A stretch of DNA of 64,000 nt from Nitrobacter sp051535235 (GCF_051535235.1 NZ_JBPPLZ010000004.1:1-64000), one strand, 5' to 3'. Positions 23,793-31,160 are shown, counted from the stretch's first letter. Made by a program: numbers and translations. The notes: generated by a model from the letters alone, not told the origin.

Positions 23793-23869
23793 TGGCAAGT
23801 CATGAAAGTGCATTCGAAGCCGCGCAGCGCGCGCGCTGGATGCGGCCCGATGCCCACAGATGGATCAGA
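23395..23869 (+). repeat. Direct repeat, copy 1: protease 3' end plus toxin 5' end
   Basis: About 475 bp running from inside the protease gene into the first ~25 codons of toxin gene 1 is repeated at 25379-25853 with only scattered single-base differences. Divergence starts sharply at both edges. Confidence 0.9.
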
Positions 23870-24877
23870 CCCGATGCTGCGCGATTTCTGAAGCCGGGCA
23901 TGAAGCTCGCCGATGTATTTCCGACGCTCGCCCGCAAATCCCCGACCAGCCGCGGATTCCGGCGGGTCAACCAGGCGGCGGACGCTGGACCGATGATTGG
24001 GGAAGCGCGCCCGGGACCTTAAGCGATCTGATCAAGCCGATTCCGGCCGCTACGAACGACGACCTGGCAGCAAACCTGCGTGAGGTCGGCGGCGGGCGAC
24101 GTGGTGGTGGCTCGGTTGGCGATGTCTTTCCAGGAGCATCCGCTCGGCAACAGTCGTTGCTCGACCAGGCGATGGCGCGCACCAGCAGTGCCGTTGGCGC
24201 AAATTCGTCAGTATGATCCGGACTGAAAGCCGCGCGAATCGAGCCTGACCCGGCCGGGCAGCATCGAAGGCGCCATCGCGGAGGCCGAAGCGCGCGCCAG
24301 GGAATCCGAGGCGCATCTCGATCAGCTTCGATCCGGGATCGGCGGCAATCTGGGTCCGCCACTTGATCCGCCGCGCCAGAGTCTGCCGTCAATGCGCCCG
24401 TTCGACGGGCAGGGCTGGATCAACGTCTATCGCACCATCAACAATGAGCCAAATCTATTCGGGCAGCCTTCTTGGCCGGCAGGCAATGGTACGGTTGCTG
24501 CCGCTGAGATCGATGGAAAGCTGTATTTTGGCGTAAATTCCGGATCGCCGGGATATAGCGCGGCTGATCGTTTTGAGGCTGATGGGTGGCGGTGGAGTTT
24601 GGTCAACAAATATCCCGATGTAATGAGGTTCGATAATATCGGCCGACGCCCAAACGATGCTCTCTACCATGCTGAGGCTACGATTCTCATGAGAGCTGCA
24701 AAGGAAGGTCCGTTGACGAATAAGATTTTCGAAGTGCAGGTTGACCGCGAGCTGTGTCGAAGCTGTGATCGCGTTTTACCTTTGCTGGGCTTGGAGCTTG
24801 GAAATCCGACTGTGACATTCATAAATACGGCGAATGGCGCGAGAAGTACGATGCGGAATGGCTATTGGCTTGAATAG
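23792..24877 (+). pseudogene. Polymorphic toxin 1: broken gene with intact deaminase-like C-terminal domain
   Basis: The N-terminus (MASHESAFEAAQRARWMRPDAHRWIRPDAARFL) matches toxins 2 and 3. Compared with them, a 4-base deletion near 23940 shifts the frame just before the DQPR.PAG linker. A second shift near 24185 restores it, and a TGA at 24224 falls where related proteins probably have Trp (YDPD*KPR). The frame is then open to 24877. That part ends in a cytidine-deaminase-superfamily domain: HAE (24668-24676) in LYHAEATILMRAA and CRSC (24755-24766) in VDRELCRSCDRVLP, a zinc site as in secreted deaminase toxins. The full toxin probably cannot be made. An internal start (for example ATG 24392) could give a free domain. 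Confidence 0.75.
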
Positions 24878-24886
24878 GCACTCCAG

Positions 24887-25363
24887 ATGAGAAAGCGTAT
24901 ATACTTCGATTCCACCCGCGCGAGCGATTGGCCTTCATCAGGTGAGCTTGCGCGTTTCTTTCTCGCTCCGAAGGGGCACGAATGGTCGTATGCCGGAGGT
25001 AACGATAGTTGGGGACTGAGTGCAGAAGGTCTGTACGGCACCGATAACTTGGCTCGTCATGACCAGGTTACGGTCAATCTCGACATGACCGGTAATCGCG
25101 ACCTTGGCGTCTATTTGCAATACGACAAATGGGATGGCCGTATCCAGCGCAGGCAGACCCTCTATTCCAAAGGCGATCTCAGCCGTCTCGGCGAATTCGT
25201 GCGGTCCCTGCATGGCACACCGTTGTCGGTGGGGCTGTTCGTGCCGTTCCCTGTTGCATGGAAGGCGGTGAAGGAATTCATCGAGACCGACGGTGAGCTG
25301 CCGACCAGCATCGAATGGATCGCAAACAGCGATCTGCCGCCGGAGACGTTTCCCGATCCATAG
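24887..25363 (+). CDS. Probable Imm1-type immunity protein
   Basis: 158 residues starting 9 bases after the deaminase frame. The ending VAWKAVKEFIETDGELPTSIEWI resembles the C-terminus of Imm1-family immunity proteins (a ReFl.tG..P..v.W pattern), a family known to pair with deaminase toxins. No signal peptide or membrane helix, so it should act in the cytosol against a toxin that enters or leaks. The frame is intact although the toxin gene is broken. A+T is visibly higher than in the flanking structural genes. Family assignment is from memory of the pattern. Confidence 0.6.
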   Translation: MRKRIYFDSTRASDWPSSGELARFFLAPKGHEWSYAGGNDSWGLSAEGLYGTDNLARHDQVTVNLDMTGNRDLGVYLQYDKWDGRIQRRQTLYSKGDLSRLGEFVRSLHGTPLSVGLFVPFPVAWKAVKEFIETDGELPTSIEWIANSDLPPETFPDP

Positions 25364-25378
25364 TTGAGTCCTGATAGC

Positions 25379-25776
25379 TGATCCCCGACGTGACGCGGGC
25401 GCGCGAACTGCTGGCGCTGGTCGAAGCCGGCGCGGTCGACGGGCTGTCGATCGGCTATCGCACCGTGCGCGGCCGGATCGAGCCGCGAACGCGCGTGCGC
25501 AAACTCTACCAGGTCGACCTGTGGGAAATTTCCATCGTCACCTTCCCGCTATTGGCGGGAGCGCGTGTCCGCGCGGTGAAGCAGGCGACGCCCCCGTCGC
25601 CGCGCTCGCACGTGCGGACACAGGCCGAGCGCGGCCGGCGGAGCATGACGGAGGCCGCGGATGAACCGGCGCCGCGGCTCCGCCCGCGCCCGGTGGTGGC
25701 GTCGCTGCGCGGCAGGGAAGGACGGCGCGTGGCGCTGCAAGGCGCGGCGCGCGCGCAGATCGCGGGAGCAAGCTGA
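25379..25776 (+). pseudogene. Fragment of prohead protease (C-terminal part only)
   Basis: Open frame equal to roughly the last 130 residues of the protease at 23145-23792, lacking the N-terminal part with the catalytic His region. Its TGA overlaps the ATG of toxin gene 2, as in the full copy. It is best read as a recombination relic that keeps the toxin start in context. Confidence 0.8.
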
Positions 25777-25853
25777 TGGCAAGTCATGAAAATGCATTCG
25801 AAGCCGCGCAGCGCGCGCGCTGGCTGCGGCCCGATGCCTACAGATGGATCCGG
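25379..25853 (+). repeat. Direct repeat, copy 2
   Basis: Second copy of 23395-23869, offset by 1984 bases. It begins abruptly 16 bases after the Imm1-like stop and runs into the 5' end of toxin gene 2. Confidence 0.9.
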
Positions 25854-26501
25854 CCGGACGCCGCGCGCTTTCTCGCTCCCGGCACCGATCCTCGTGATGT
25901 CTATCCGGCGCTTCAACGCAAGTTCAACCCGGACCAGCCGCGCGTGCCGGCCGGCAATCCGGACGGCGGACAGTGGACGGATGGCGGCGGCGGCATCAAC
26001 GATCCGCGTGTTCTGTCGGATGCCACCCCTGATGGGATACGCCCGTATGAGCAGTATGCACAAAACCTGGACAAGCGGCCGATCGACCTGCGAGAGGAGG
26101 AAGCGCGAGGCGGCCACGCCTTGCGGGAGCATGTCGGCAAGACGGATGACGAACTGCTGGCGAGCACGACGGTTGATCGTGGTCGGACGGTCATATACAG
26201 ATATGCGCGCAGGATTAACGGATCTTTCGCCTCCTTGGAAAGCGCAAACGACTTCGTCAACCGGACGCTTGAGCGGAATCGCGATCAGGTTGAGGCCGTG
26301 GCGACGGGACGGTTACCAGAAAAATTTATAACATATCGTTTTGGCTACAAGACCGGCCGCGAGGCTTTCAGGAGAGACATCGATGCGGCGCCTTACCTCC
26401 GAGACACCTATGGGGTCGGCGTATCTATCCGACATGATCCACGCGCTGCCAGGGGTTTCAGCGTGATAACGGCCTATCCCAGAAACGAACCTAGCGAATA
26501 G
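25776..26501 (+). CDS. Polymorphic toxin 2 with CdiA-type RNase A-like domain
   Basis: 241 residues, intact. Residues 1-35: shared N-terminus with RWLRPDAYRWIRPDAARFL. Residues 49-72: FNPDQPRVPAGNPDGGQWT linker and Gly run. Residues ~108-237: RNase A-like toxin domain of contact-dependent inhibition proteins, with the hallmark RGGHALREHVGKTDDELL (His114, His119, Lys122), SFASLESANDFVNRTLERNRDQV and the ending GFSVITAYP. Predicted to cleave RNA in a target cell. No signal peptide. ATG overlaps the stop of the protease fragment, and the candidate immunity gene follows after 12 bases. Confidence 0.8.
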   Translation: MASHENAFEAAQRARWLRPDAYRWIRPDAARFLAPGTDPRDVYPALQRKFNPDQPRVPAGNPDGGQWTDGGGGINDPRVLSDATPDGIRPYEQYAQNLDKRPIDLREEEARGGHALREHVGKTDDELLASTTVDRGRTVIYRYARRINGSFASLESANDFVNRTLERNRDQVEAVATGRLPEKFITYRFGYKTGREAFRRDIDAAPYLRDTYGVGVSIRHDPRAARGFSVITAYPRNEPSE

Positions 26502-26513
26502 CAAGGAGAGGTC

Positions 26514-26783
26514 ATGGTGGTTCCGAAAGAGTTCGTCTACGTGGTCGAATGCTTCTATCAGGGCAGCGACGAGGAAGTCTCCACGATGGAAGAGTGGGTT
26601 GCGAAGGCCCTGAGATGTTCGGACAAGCAGGATCAAGCGGCCGTCAAGCGCTTCCTGCAGGAATTGCTCGCGCAGAACCTTGCGGACGCCGAGTTGCAGC
26701 GGATATGGAACGATGCCGGGGCCAACTACTTCTTCGAAGACATACGCGGGGTCTTGACGCTGATCCGGGACGCGATCGATTAG
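26514..26783 (+). CDS. Candidate immunity protein for toxin 2 (CdiI-like)
   Basis: 89 residues, soluble and acidic (FYQGSDEEVSTMEEWV; FLQELLAQNLADAELQRIWNDAGA; DIRGVLTLIRDAID). It resembles CdiI-type immunity proteins that accompany RNase A-like toxins. A strong AAGGAGAGG ribosome-binding site precedes the ATG 12 bases after the toxin stop. A paralogue lies at 27222-27491. Confidence 0.65.
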   Translation: MVVPKEFVYVVECFYQGSDEEVSTMEEWVAKALRCSDKQDQAAVKRFLQELLAQNLADAELQRIWNDAGANYFFEDIRGVLTLIRDAID

Positions 26784-26796
26784 GAGCAGCGTGCGT

Positions 26797-26881
26797 GATG
26801 AAATTCCGGCGCGGGCGCTGCGCGCGAAACGCGAGGGCCGTTAGACAAGCGTTCACCCGGCTGATGTCGATACGGCATTCC
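26797..26881 (+). repeat. Degenerate copy of the 3' end of the 76-residue gene at 27567
   Basis: GATGAAATTCC, then GCGAAACGC and GGGCCGTTAG, followed by TTCACCCGGCTGATGTCGAT, repeats 27752-27835 with small differences. It marks an earlier copy of that gene whose 5' part has been lost. Confidence 0.7.
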
Positions 26882-26912
26882 CGACCAACCCTGATCGCAG
26901 GCGATAAAAATC

Positions 26913-27155
26913 ATGACGTCCCGATATAGCGTTGAAATTTATTGTGCTCATAATGGTGTCAGCATGATTTTGCCGTGGCGGCACGAGGCTGAGTTCAAGG
27001 ACGGCGTCGCCTTCCTGCGCGGCCTGGTCGGTGAGCCGGCGGGCCAGACGAAGCGCTATCCCGACCAACCGGATTCCTACTATCTCGAGACCGAGGATCA
27101 GTTCGTGGCCCTGATGGAGTTCAGGCGCGTGCAGGGAGTGAAGCGGCCCGACTAG
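26913..27155 (+). CDS. Small hypothetical protein in the immunity array (B1)
   Basis: 80 residues (RYSVEIYCAHNGVSMILPWRHE; DQFVALMEFRRVQGVKRP). It is a distant paralogue of the protein at 27567-27797: both open with a Y.(V/I)E(I/V)Y strand and end with an E.F..LM.FR helix. It is probably an accessory or orphan immunity protein. No ribosome-binding site stands out. Confidence 0.5.
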   Translation: MTSRYSVEIYCAHNGVSMILPWRHEAEFKDGVAFLRGLVGEPAGQTKRYPDQPDSYYLETEDQFVALMEFRRVQGVKRPD

Positions 27156-27164
27156 GTGTGAGCT

Positions 27165-27221
27165 TTCAGGAGATTGCCGGCCTATCCCGGAAACCAACGT
27201 CGCAACTAGCAAGGAGAGGTC
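27165..27221 (+). pseudogene. Relic of a toxin-2-like 3' end
   Basis: GGCCTATCCCGGAAAC followed by a stop and AGCAAGGAGAGGTCATG mirrors the end of toxin gene 2 and its junction with the immunity gene (26470-26516). An upstream toxin gene appears to have been deleted, leaving its immunity gene behind. Confidence 0.6.
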
Positions 27222-27491
27222 ATGTTGGTTCCGAAAGAGTTCGACCGCTTGGTCGAATGCTTCTATCAGGGCAGCGACGAGGAAGTCTCCACCATAGAAG
27301 AGTGGATTGTGTTTGCCCTGGAGTATTTGAACAAACAGCAGCGGGCGGTCGTCAAGAACTTCCTGCAGGAATTGCTCGCGCAAAACCTTACGGACGCCGA
27401 GTTGCAGCGGATATGGGGAGATGCCGGGGCCAACTACGACTTTGACGACATACGCGGGGTCTTGACGTTGATCCGGGACGCGATCGATTAG
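27222..27491 (+). CDS. Orphan CdiI-like immunity paralogue
   Basis: 89 residues, close paralogue of 26514-26783 (shared FYQGSDEEVST, FLQELLAQNL.DAELQRIW, DIRGVLTLIRDAID) with a diverged centre (ALEYLNKQQRAVVKN). It has the same AAGGAGAGG ribosome-binding site. No intact cognate toxin precedes it, only the relic at 27165-27221. It would protect against a variant of toxin 2 made by siblings. Confidence 0.65.
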   Translation: MLVPKEFDRLVECFYQGSDEEVSTIEEWIVFALEYLNKQQRAVVKNFLQELLAQNLTDAELQRIWGDAGANYDFDDIRGVLTLIRDAID

Positions 27492-27566
27492 GAGAAACGG
27501 AAAGAGGATATCGATGCCGTATTCGGCTTGCCAGGGAGCATTTCCCCGGAATGAATAGAGCGGATC

Positions 27567-27797
27567 ATGGCGAAGTATAAAATCGAGGTCTACGTTGAGG
27601 GCCTTCAGGTATATCTGTCGTGGCATGACGAACGTGAATACTGGCTGGTACGGAAATTCCTTGGAGAACTCGACGGTCTGAAATCGCAGCGCCGGCAGGA
27701 TCCCAGCCATATCGAATGGTATGATCTGACCAAGGAGCAGTACGAGAAGCTGATGAAATTCCGCAAGGAACTGCACGCGAAACGCAAGGGCCGTTAG
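27567..27797 (+). CDS. Small hypothetical protein in the immunity array (B2)
   Basis: 76 residues, charged and soluble (YKIEVYVEGLQVYLSWHDERE; EQYEKLMKFRKELHAKRKGR). Paralogue of 26913-27155; a further 3' relic lies at 26797-26881. Function unknown; context suggests immunity. Confidence 0.5.
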   Translation: MAKYKIEVYVEGLQVYLSWHDEREYWLVRKFLGELDGLKSQRRQDPSHIEWYDLTKEQYEKLMKFRKELHAKRKGR

Positions 27798-27835
27798 ATG
27801 CGCCGTTCACCCGGCTGATGTCGATACGGCATTCC
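27752..27835 (+). repeat. Direct repeat partner of 26797-26881
   Basis: 3' end of the B2 gene plus downstream TTCACCCGGCTGATGTCGAT. The following 27848-27875 also resembles the 3' end of B1 (GCAGTGAAGCGACCGGAC against GGAGTGAAGCGGCCCGAC). The array grew by tandem duplication and partial loss. Confidence 0.65.
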
Positions 27836-27883
27836 GGATCAATCTGCGCAGGCAGTGAAGCGACCGGACCAGGTCGCGTTGCA

Positions 27884-28171
27884 TCACCGCTTGTACGTTA
27901 GCGCCAGCGACAGGCCGGCGATAACGCCGACGCAGATCGCCGCGCCACCGGCCGCCATGCCCCAGTTCAGGAAATAAAGCGCGATCGACAGCAGCGATTT
28001 TTCGGTGCTGCCGCCCAGCATCACGAAGGAAATCGCGAACGCCGCCAGCAGCACTGCGCAGACGCCGATCCAGAACCGGGCCGGGCCGCGTCGCGACGGC
28101 TCCATCGCATACCACGCACTGGCCGCGGCGGCGACGGCGAGAGTTATCCAGACAAAGATCAGAAAGCGCAT
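27884..28171 (-). CDS. Small three-helix membrane protein
   Basis: 95 residues with three hydrophobic segments (LIFVWITLAVAAAASAWYA; FWIGVCAVLLAAFAISFVML; GMAAGGAAICVGVIAGLSLAL). It is antiparallel to the surrounding genes, between the immunity array and the capsid gene. ATG 28171 has GAGGCGA upstream. It could be an unrelated cargo gene; no family recognised. Confidence 0.55.
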   Translation of the reverse strand: MRFLIFVWITLAVAAAASAWYAMEPSRRGPARFWIGVCAVLLAAFAISFVMLGGSTEKSLLSIALYFLNWGMAAGGAAICVGVIAGLSLALTYKR

Positions 28172-28204
28172 GGTTCGCCTCGACGATGCTCTCGTTGCGG
28201 GAAG

Positions 28205-28345
28205 CCATTCTAGAGCCATTTCCGTTCCGATCAAATCGGAACGGGGCTCCAGATTCTTGTTGTGACGCGTTTTCTTCCCGCGAACCGGTATCCCATCCCC
28301 GGGTCAAGCCCGAGGACATGCCTCGCGGGAAACGCTCCAGCGCAG
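28205..28345. repeat. Dispersed intergenic repeat, family A
   Basis: Contains TCCGTTCCGATC and its inverse GATCGGAACGGGGC flank, TGTGACGCGTTTTCTTCCCG, GCGAACCGGTATCCCATCC and CCCCGGGTCAAGCCCGAGG. It fills the gap before the capsid gene. Confidence 0.6.
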
Positions 28346-28406
28346 TGTCACGCACAAGTCTTGGGCGACATAGCCGCGAAACCAACCACCACCGAGGAGA
28401 ATGTGA

Positions 28407-29660
28407 ATGGACTACGATATCACCGACACCGCACCAGAACACAAATCCGGCGTCGCCGCCCGCGGCGACTATGATGACTTCCGCATCACCTTCGAGGAAT
28501 TCAAGGCTGCCAACGACGAGCGCCTGGCGCGGCTGGAGAAGAAGCGCGGCGACGTGCTGCTGGAGGAAAAGGTCGATCGCATCAATGCCGCGCTCGATGC
28601 GCAGCACAAGCGTATGGACGAACTGGCGCTGAAGCACGCCCGTCCGGCGCTTGAAGGCCGCGGCCGCATCGCCACCGATGCGGCGTCGCGCGAGCACAAG
28701 AGCGCGTTCGAGGCCTATGTGCGCGGCGGCGAGGCGGGCGCCTTGCGCGGACTGGAGACCAAGGCGATGTCTGTCGGCTCCAATCCCGACGGCGGCTATC
28801 TGGTGCCGGTCGAACTTGAACAGACCATCGGCGAGCGGCTGGCGGCGATCTCGCCGATCCGCGCGCTTTCGTCGGTGCGCACAATCTCGGGCAACGTCTA
28901 CAAGAAGCCGTTCATGACGGCGGGGCCCGCCACCGGCTGGGTCGGCGAGACCGACTCGCGCACGCAAACCACATCGCCGACGCTGGACGCGCTGAGCTTC
29001 CCGGCGATGGAGCTTTACGCCATGCCGGCGGCAACGGCGACGCTGCTCGACGACGCGGCTGTCAATATCGACGAGTGGATCGCGCAGGAGGTCGAACTGA
29101 CCTTCGCGGTGCAGGAGGGCGCGGCCTTCGTCAACGGCGACGGCACCAACAAGCCGAAGGGCTTCCTGCAATCCGACACCGTGGCCAATGGTTCATGGGT
29201 GTGGGGCAAGCTCGGCTACGTCGCCAGCGGCCTCGCCGGCGGGTTCGCTGCGTCGAACCCCTCCGATGCGCTGGTCGACCTGGTCTACGCGCTGAAGGCC
29301 GGTTATCGCCAGAACGCCGCCTTCGTGATGAACCGCAAGACGCAAGCCGCGATCCGCAAGTTCAAGGATACCGGCGGCTCTTATCTGTGGCAGCCGCCGT
29401 CGCTGGCGGGCGGGCGCGCTTCGCTGATGACGTTCCCGTTGGTCGAGGCCGAGGACATGCCGGATGTCGCGACGAATTCGCTGTCGATCGCGTTCGGCGA
29501 TTTCCGCCGCGGCTACCTCGTGGTGGACCGCTCCGGCGTGCGCGTGCTGCGCGATCCTTACTCCGCGAAACCCTACGTGCTGTTCTACACCACCAAGCGC
29601 GTCGGCGGCGGCGTGCAGGACTTCGACGCCATCAAGCTGATGAAGTTCGCGGCGAGCTGA
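28407..29660 (+). CDS. HK97-type major capsid protein
   Basis: Main shell protein of the particle (GTA g5). 417 residues: an N-terminal coiled-coil delta/scaffold region (FEEFKAANDERLARLEKKRGDVLLEEKVDRINAAL), then the mature fold with NPDGGYLVPVELEQTIGERL, the E-loop/A-domain and DFRRGYLVVDRSGVRVLRDPYSAKPYVLFYTTKRVGGGV near the end. It is separated from its protease by about 4.6 kb of toxin/immunity DNA, whereas these genes are normally adjacent. Confidence 0.95.
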   Translation: MDYDITDTAPEHKSGVAARGDYDDFRITFEEFKAANDERLARLEKKRGDVLLEEKVDRINAALDAQHKRMDELALKHARPALEGRGRIATDAASREHKSAFEAYVRGGEAGALRGLETKAMSVGSNPDGGYLVPVELEQTIGERLAAISPIRALSSVRTISGNVYKKPFMTAGPATGWVGETDSRTQTTSPTLDALSFPAMELYAMPAATATLLDDAAVNIDEWIAQEVELTFAVQEGAAFVNGDGTNKPKGFLQSDTVANGSWVWGKLGYVASGLAGGFAASNPSDALVDLVYALKAGYRQNAAFVMNRKTQAAIRKFKDTGGSYLWQPPSLAGGRASLMTFPLVEAEDMPDVATNSLSIAFGDFRRGYLVVDRSGVRVLRDPYSAKPYVLFYTTKRVGGGVQDFDAIKLMKFAAS

Positions 29661-29669
29661 GGCGTCTCG

Positions 29670-29940
29670 TGTCCCGGGCGCGATGCGGCGTGCAACGCCG
29701 CGTCGCTGAACCGGTACCGCCGCGGAGTGCGGCTTCTTTCGTGGAGCGGTCACGGATCGGCAGCACAGCGCTTCGCGGCTGGCGTCGCATCCGTGGCGCG
29801 ACCTCTCCATTGTCCATCCTCCATCATCCGAGCCTTTCCGCTTCTGATGGAATCAGAAGCGGGGCTCTATGATTTTGATTTGACGCGTTTTCTTGACGCG
29901 AACCGGTATCCACTTCGCTCGAAAACGCTACCAATGACAG
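29670..29940. repeat. Intergenic repeats between capsid and toxin 3
   Basis: TGTCCCGGGCGCGATGCGGC is an inverted-repeat motif common in this bacterial group. It is followed at 29825-29935 by a family-A copy (CTTCTGATGGAATCAGAAG hairpin, TTTGACGCGTTTTCTTGACG, TCGAAAACGC). No gene seen. Confidence 0.55.
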
Positions 29941-29950
29941 GCAGTATCCG

Positions 29951-30769
29951 ATGTCATCGCACCATGACGCCTGGCTGCGCCATCAGCAATCGCGATGGCT
30001 GCGGCCGGATGCGGCCCGCTGGGTTCGCCCCGACGCTGCGCGGTTTCTTCCGCCGGGCGTAGATGTCGCCAAAGCCTTTCCCGCGCTGGCGCGCAAATTC
30101 AACCCGGACCAGCCGCGCGTGCCGGCGGGCAATCCGGACGGCGGCCAGTGGACGGATGGCGGCGCCGAGGGAGGCAGTCTCGGCCTTTTTCAGATCACGC
30201 CGCGCGACAATACGATCGAAGGGGTGCAACTTGCCGGCGATTGGCCGCCGGGGATGGGACACAACCAGGGTCCGCCACTGGATGAACCCCCGGAGATTCC
30301 GAAGCAGCGGCCAATAACCAGTGCCGAAAGAACGCAATATCTTCGTGCGGCGGCAGGCTGGCTGGCGAGAAACAGCGGGCCGGCCGCAGTTGCCTATGTC
30401 GGCATGATGAATAATGTAGAATGGCTCAAAGACTATCACGCCCTCATTCAGGCTGCGAGCGACGAGCCAAAGACACTTGATGAACTACAAGCCAACGTTG
30501 GCCTGAAGCGGCCAGGATATGATGATCACCATATCGTCGAGCAGACATGGGCGGAATATTTTGGTTTTGCGCGATCGCAGATTGATGATCCGTCAAACCT
30601 CGCTAGTATTCCAAGGCTGATGCACTACCAGATCACGGGATGGTATGGGACGCCGAGCGAATATTTTGGAAATCAGTCCCCGCGCGAATATTTGAGCGAC
30701 AAAACTTGGGCGGAACGTAGGGAAGTGGGTCTTTATGCGTTACGCAAATTTAAGGTCTTGAAACAATGA
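29951..30769 (+). CDS. Polymorphic toxin 3 with HNH-like nuclease domain
   Basis: 272 residues, intact. Residues 1-35 carry RWLRPDAARWVRPDAARFL. Residues 49-73 are the FNPDQPRVPAGNPDGGQWT linker. Residues 101-112 hold MGHNQGPPLDEP, another linker seen in rhizobial toxins. The C-terminal domain has GYDDHHIVEQTWAEYF (191-203) and NLASIPRLMHYQITGWY (216-232), a beta-beta-alpha metal-finger pattern like the HHI/AHH branch of HNH nucleases. Predicted to cut DNA or RNA. It lies after the capsid gene and overlaps its immunity gene (ATGA). Confidence 0.75.
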   Translation: MSSHHDAWLRHQQSRWLRPDAARWVRPDAARFLPPGVDVAKAFPALARKFNPDQPRVPAGNPDGGQWTDGGAEGGSLGLFQITPRDNTIEGVQLAGDWPPGMGHNQGPPLDEPPEIPKQRPITSAERTQYLRAAAGWLARNSGPAAVAYVGMMNNVEWLKDYHALIQAASDEPKTLDELQANVGLKRPGYDDHHIVEQTWAEYFGFARSQIDDPSNLASIPRLMHYQITGWYGTPSEYFGNQSPREYLSDKTWAERREVGLYALRKFKVLKQ

Positions 30770-31149
30770 AGCAGACTGATCTCTCCAAAATGCCCATCGA
30801 ATATCTCGTTGCCCGTTTTGCAGAGATCGGTGTTGCGCAGGATCAAGCATTGCTTGGTGGTCAGGTTGCAAAATTCAATGGTCTATTTAACCAAATGGTT
30901 GAACTATCGAATGAACTGAAGAACCGGGACGGTGATCAGCGACGGGCGCTTGCATCTCTTTACCAGCATCCAAATATACAGGTCAGGCTCAAAGCCGCGA
31001 TACACACACGCGAAGTTTTTCCCGTCGAGGCTCGCCGGCAAATCGAGGCTATCGCGGAGAGTCACTGGATGCCTCAGGCCGGCGACGCCGGGATGGCGCT
31101 TGCCATCATGGATGGCGATTTGAAGCTGACGGGAATAAAGCCAGAGTAA
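30766..31149 (+). CDS. DUF2019-type immunity protein
   Basis: 127 residues matching the DUF2019 pattern: DLSKMPIEYLVARFAEIGVAQDQAL, FNQMVELSNELKNRDGDQRRALASLY, HPNIQVRLKAA and WMPQAGDAGMAL. HEAT-like helical protein, often found directly after toxin genes. Start codon overlaps the toxin 3 stop, so the pair is translationally coupled, as expected of toxin and antidote. The region is A+T-richer than the phage genes. Confidence 0.75.
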   Translation: MKQTDLSKMPIEYLVARFAEIGVAQDQALLGGQVAKFNGLFNQMVELSNELKNRDGDQRRALASLYQHPNIQVRLKAAIHTREVFPVEARRQIEAIAESHWMPQAGDAGMALAIMDGDLKLTGIKPE

Positions 31150-31160
31150 ACCGGCACTCC

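Noticed and set aside
27884..28171. Small membrane protein as a fourth immunity protein
   Set aside because: It is antiparallel to the cassettes and no toxin precedes it; only context would suggest immunity.
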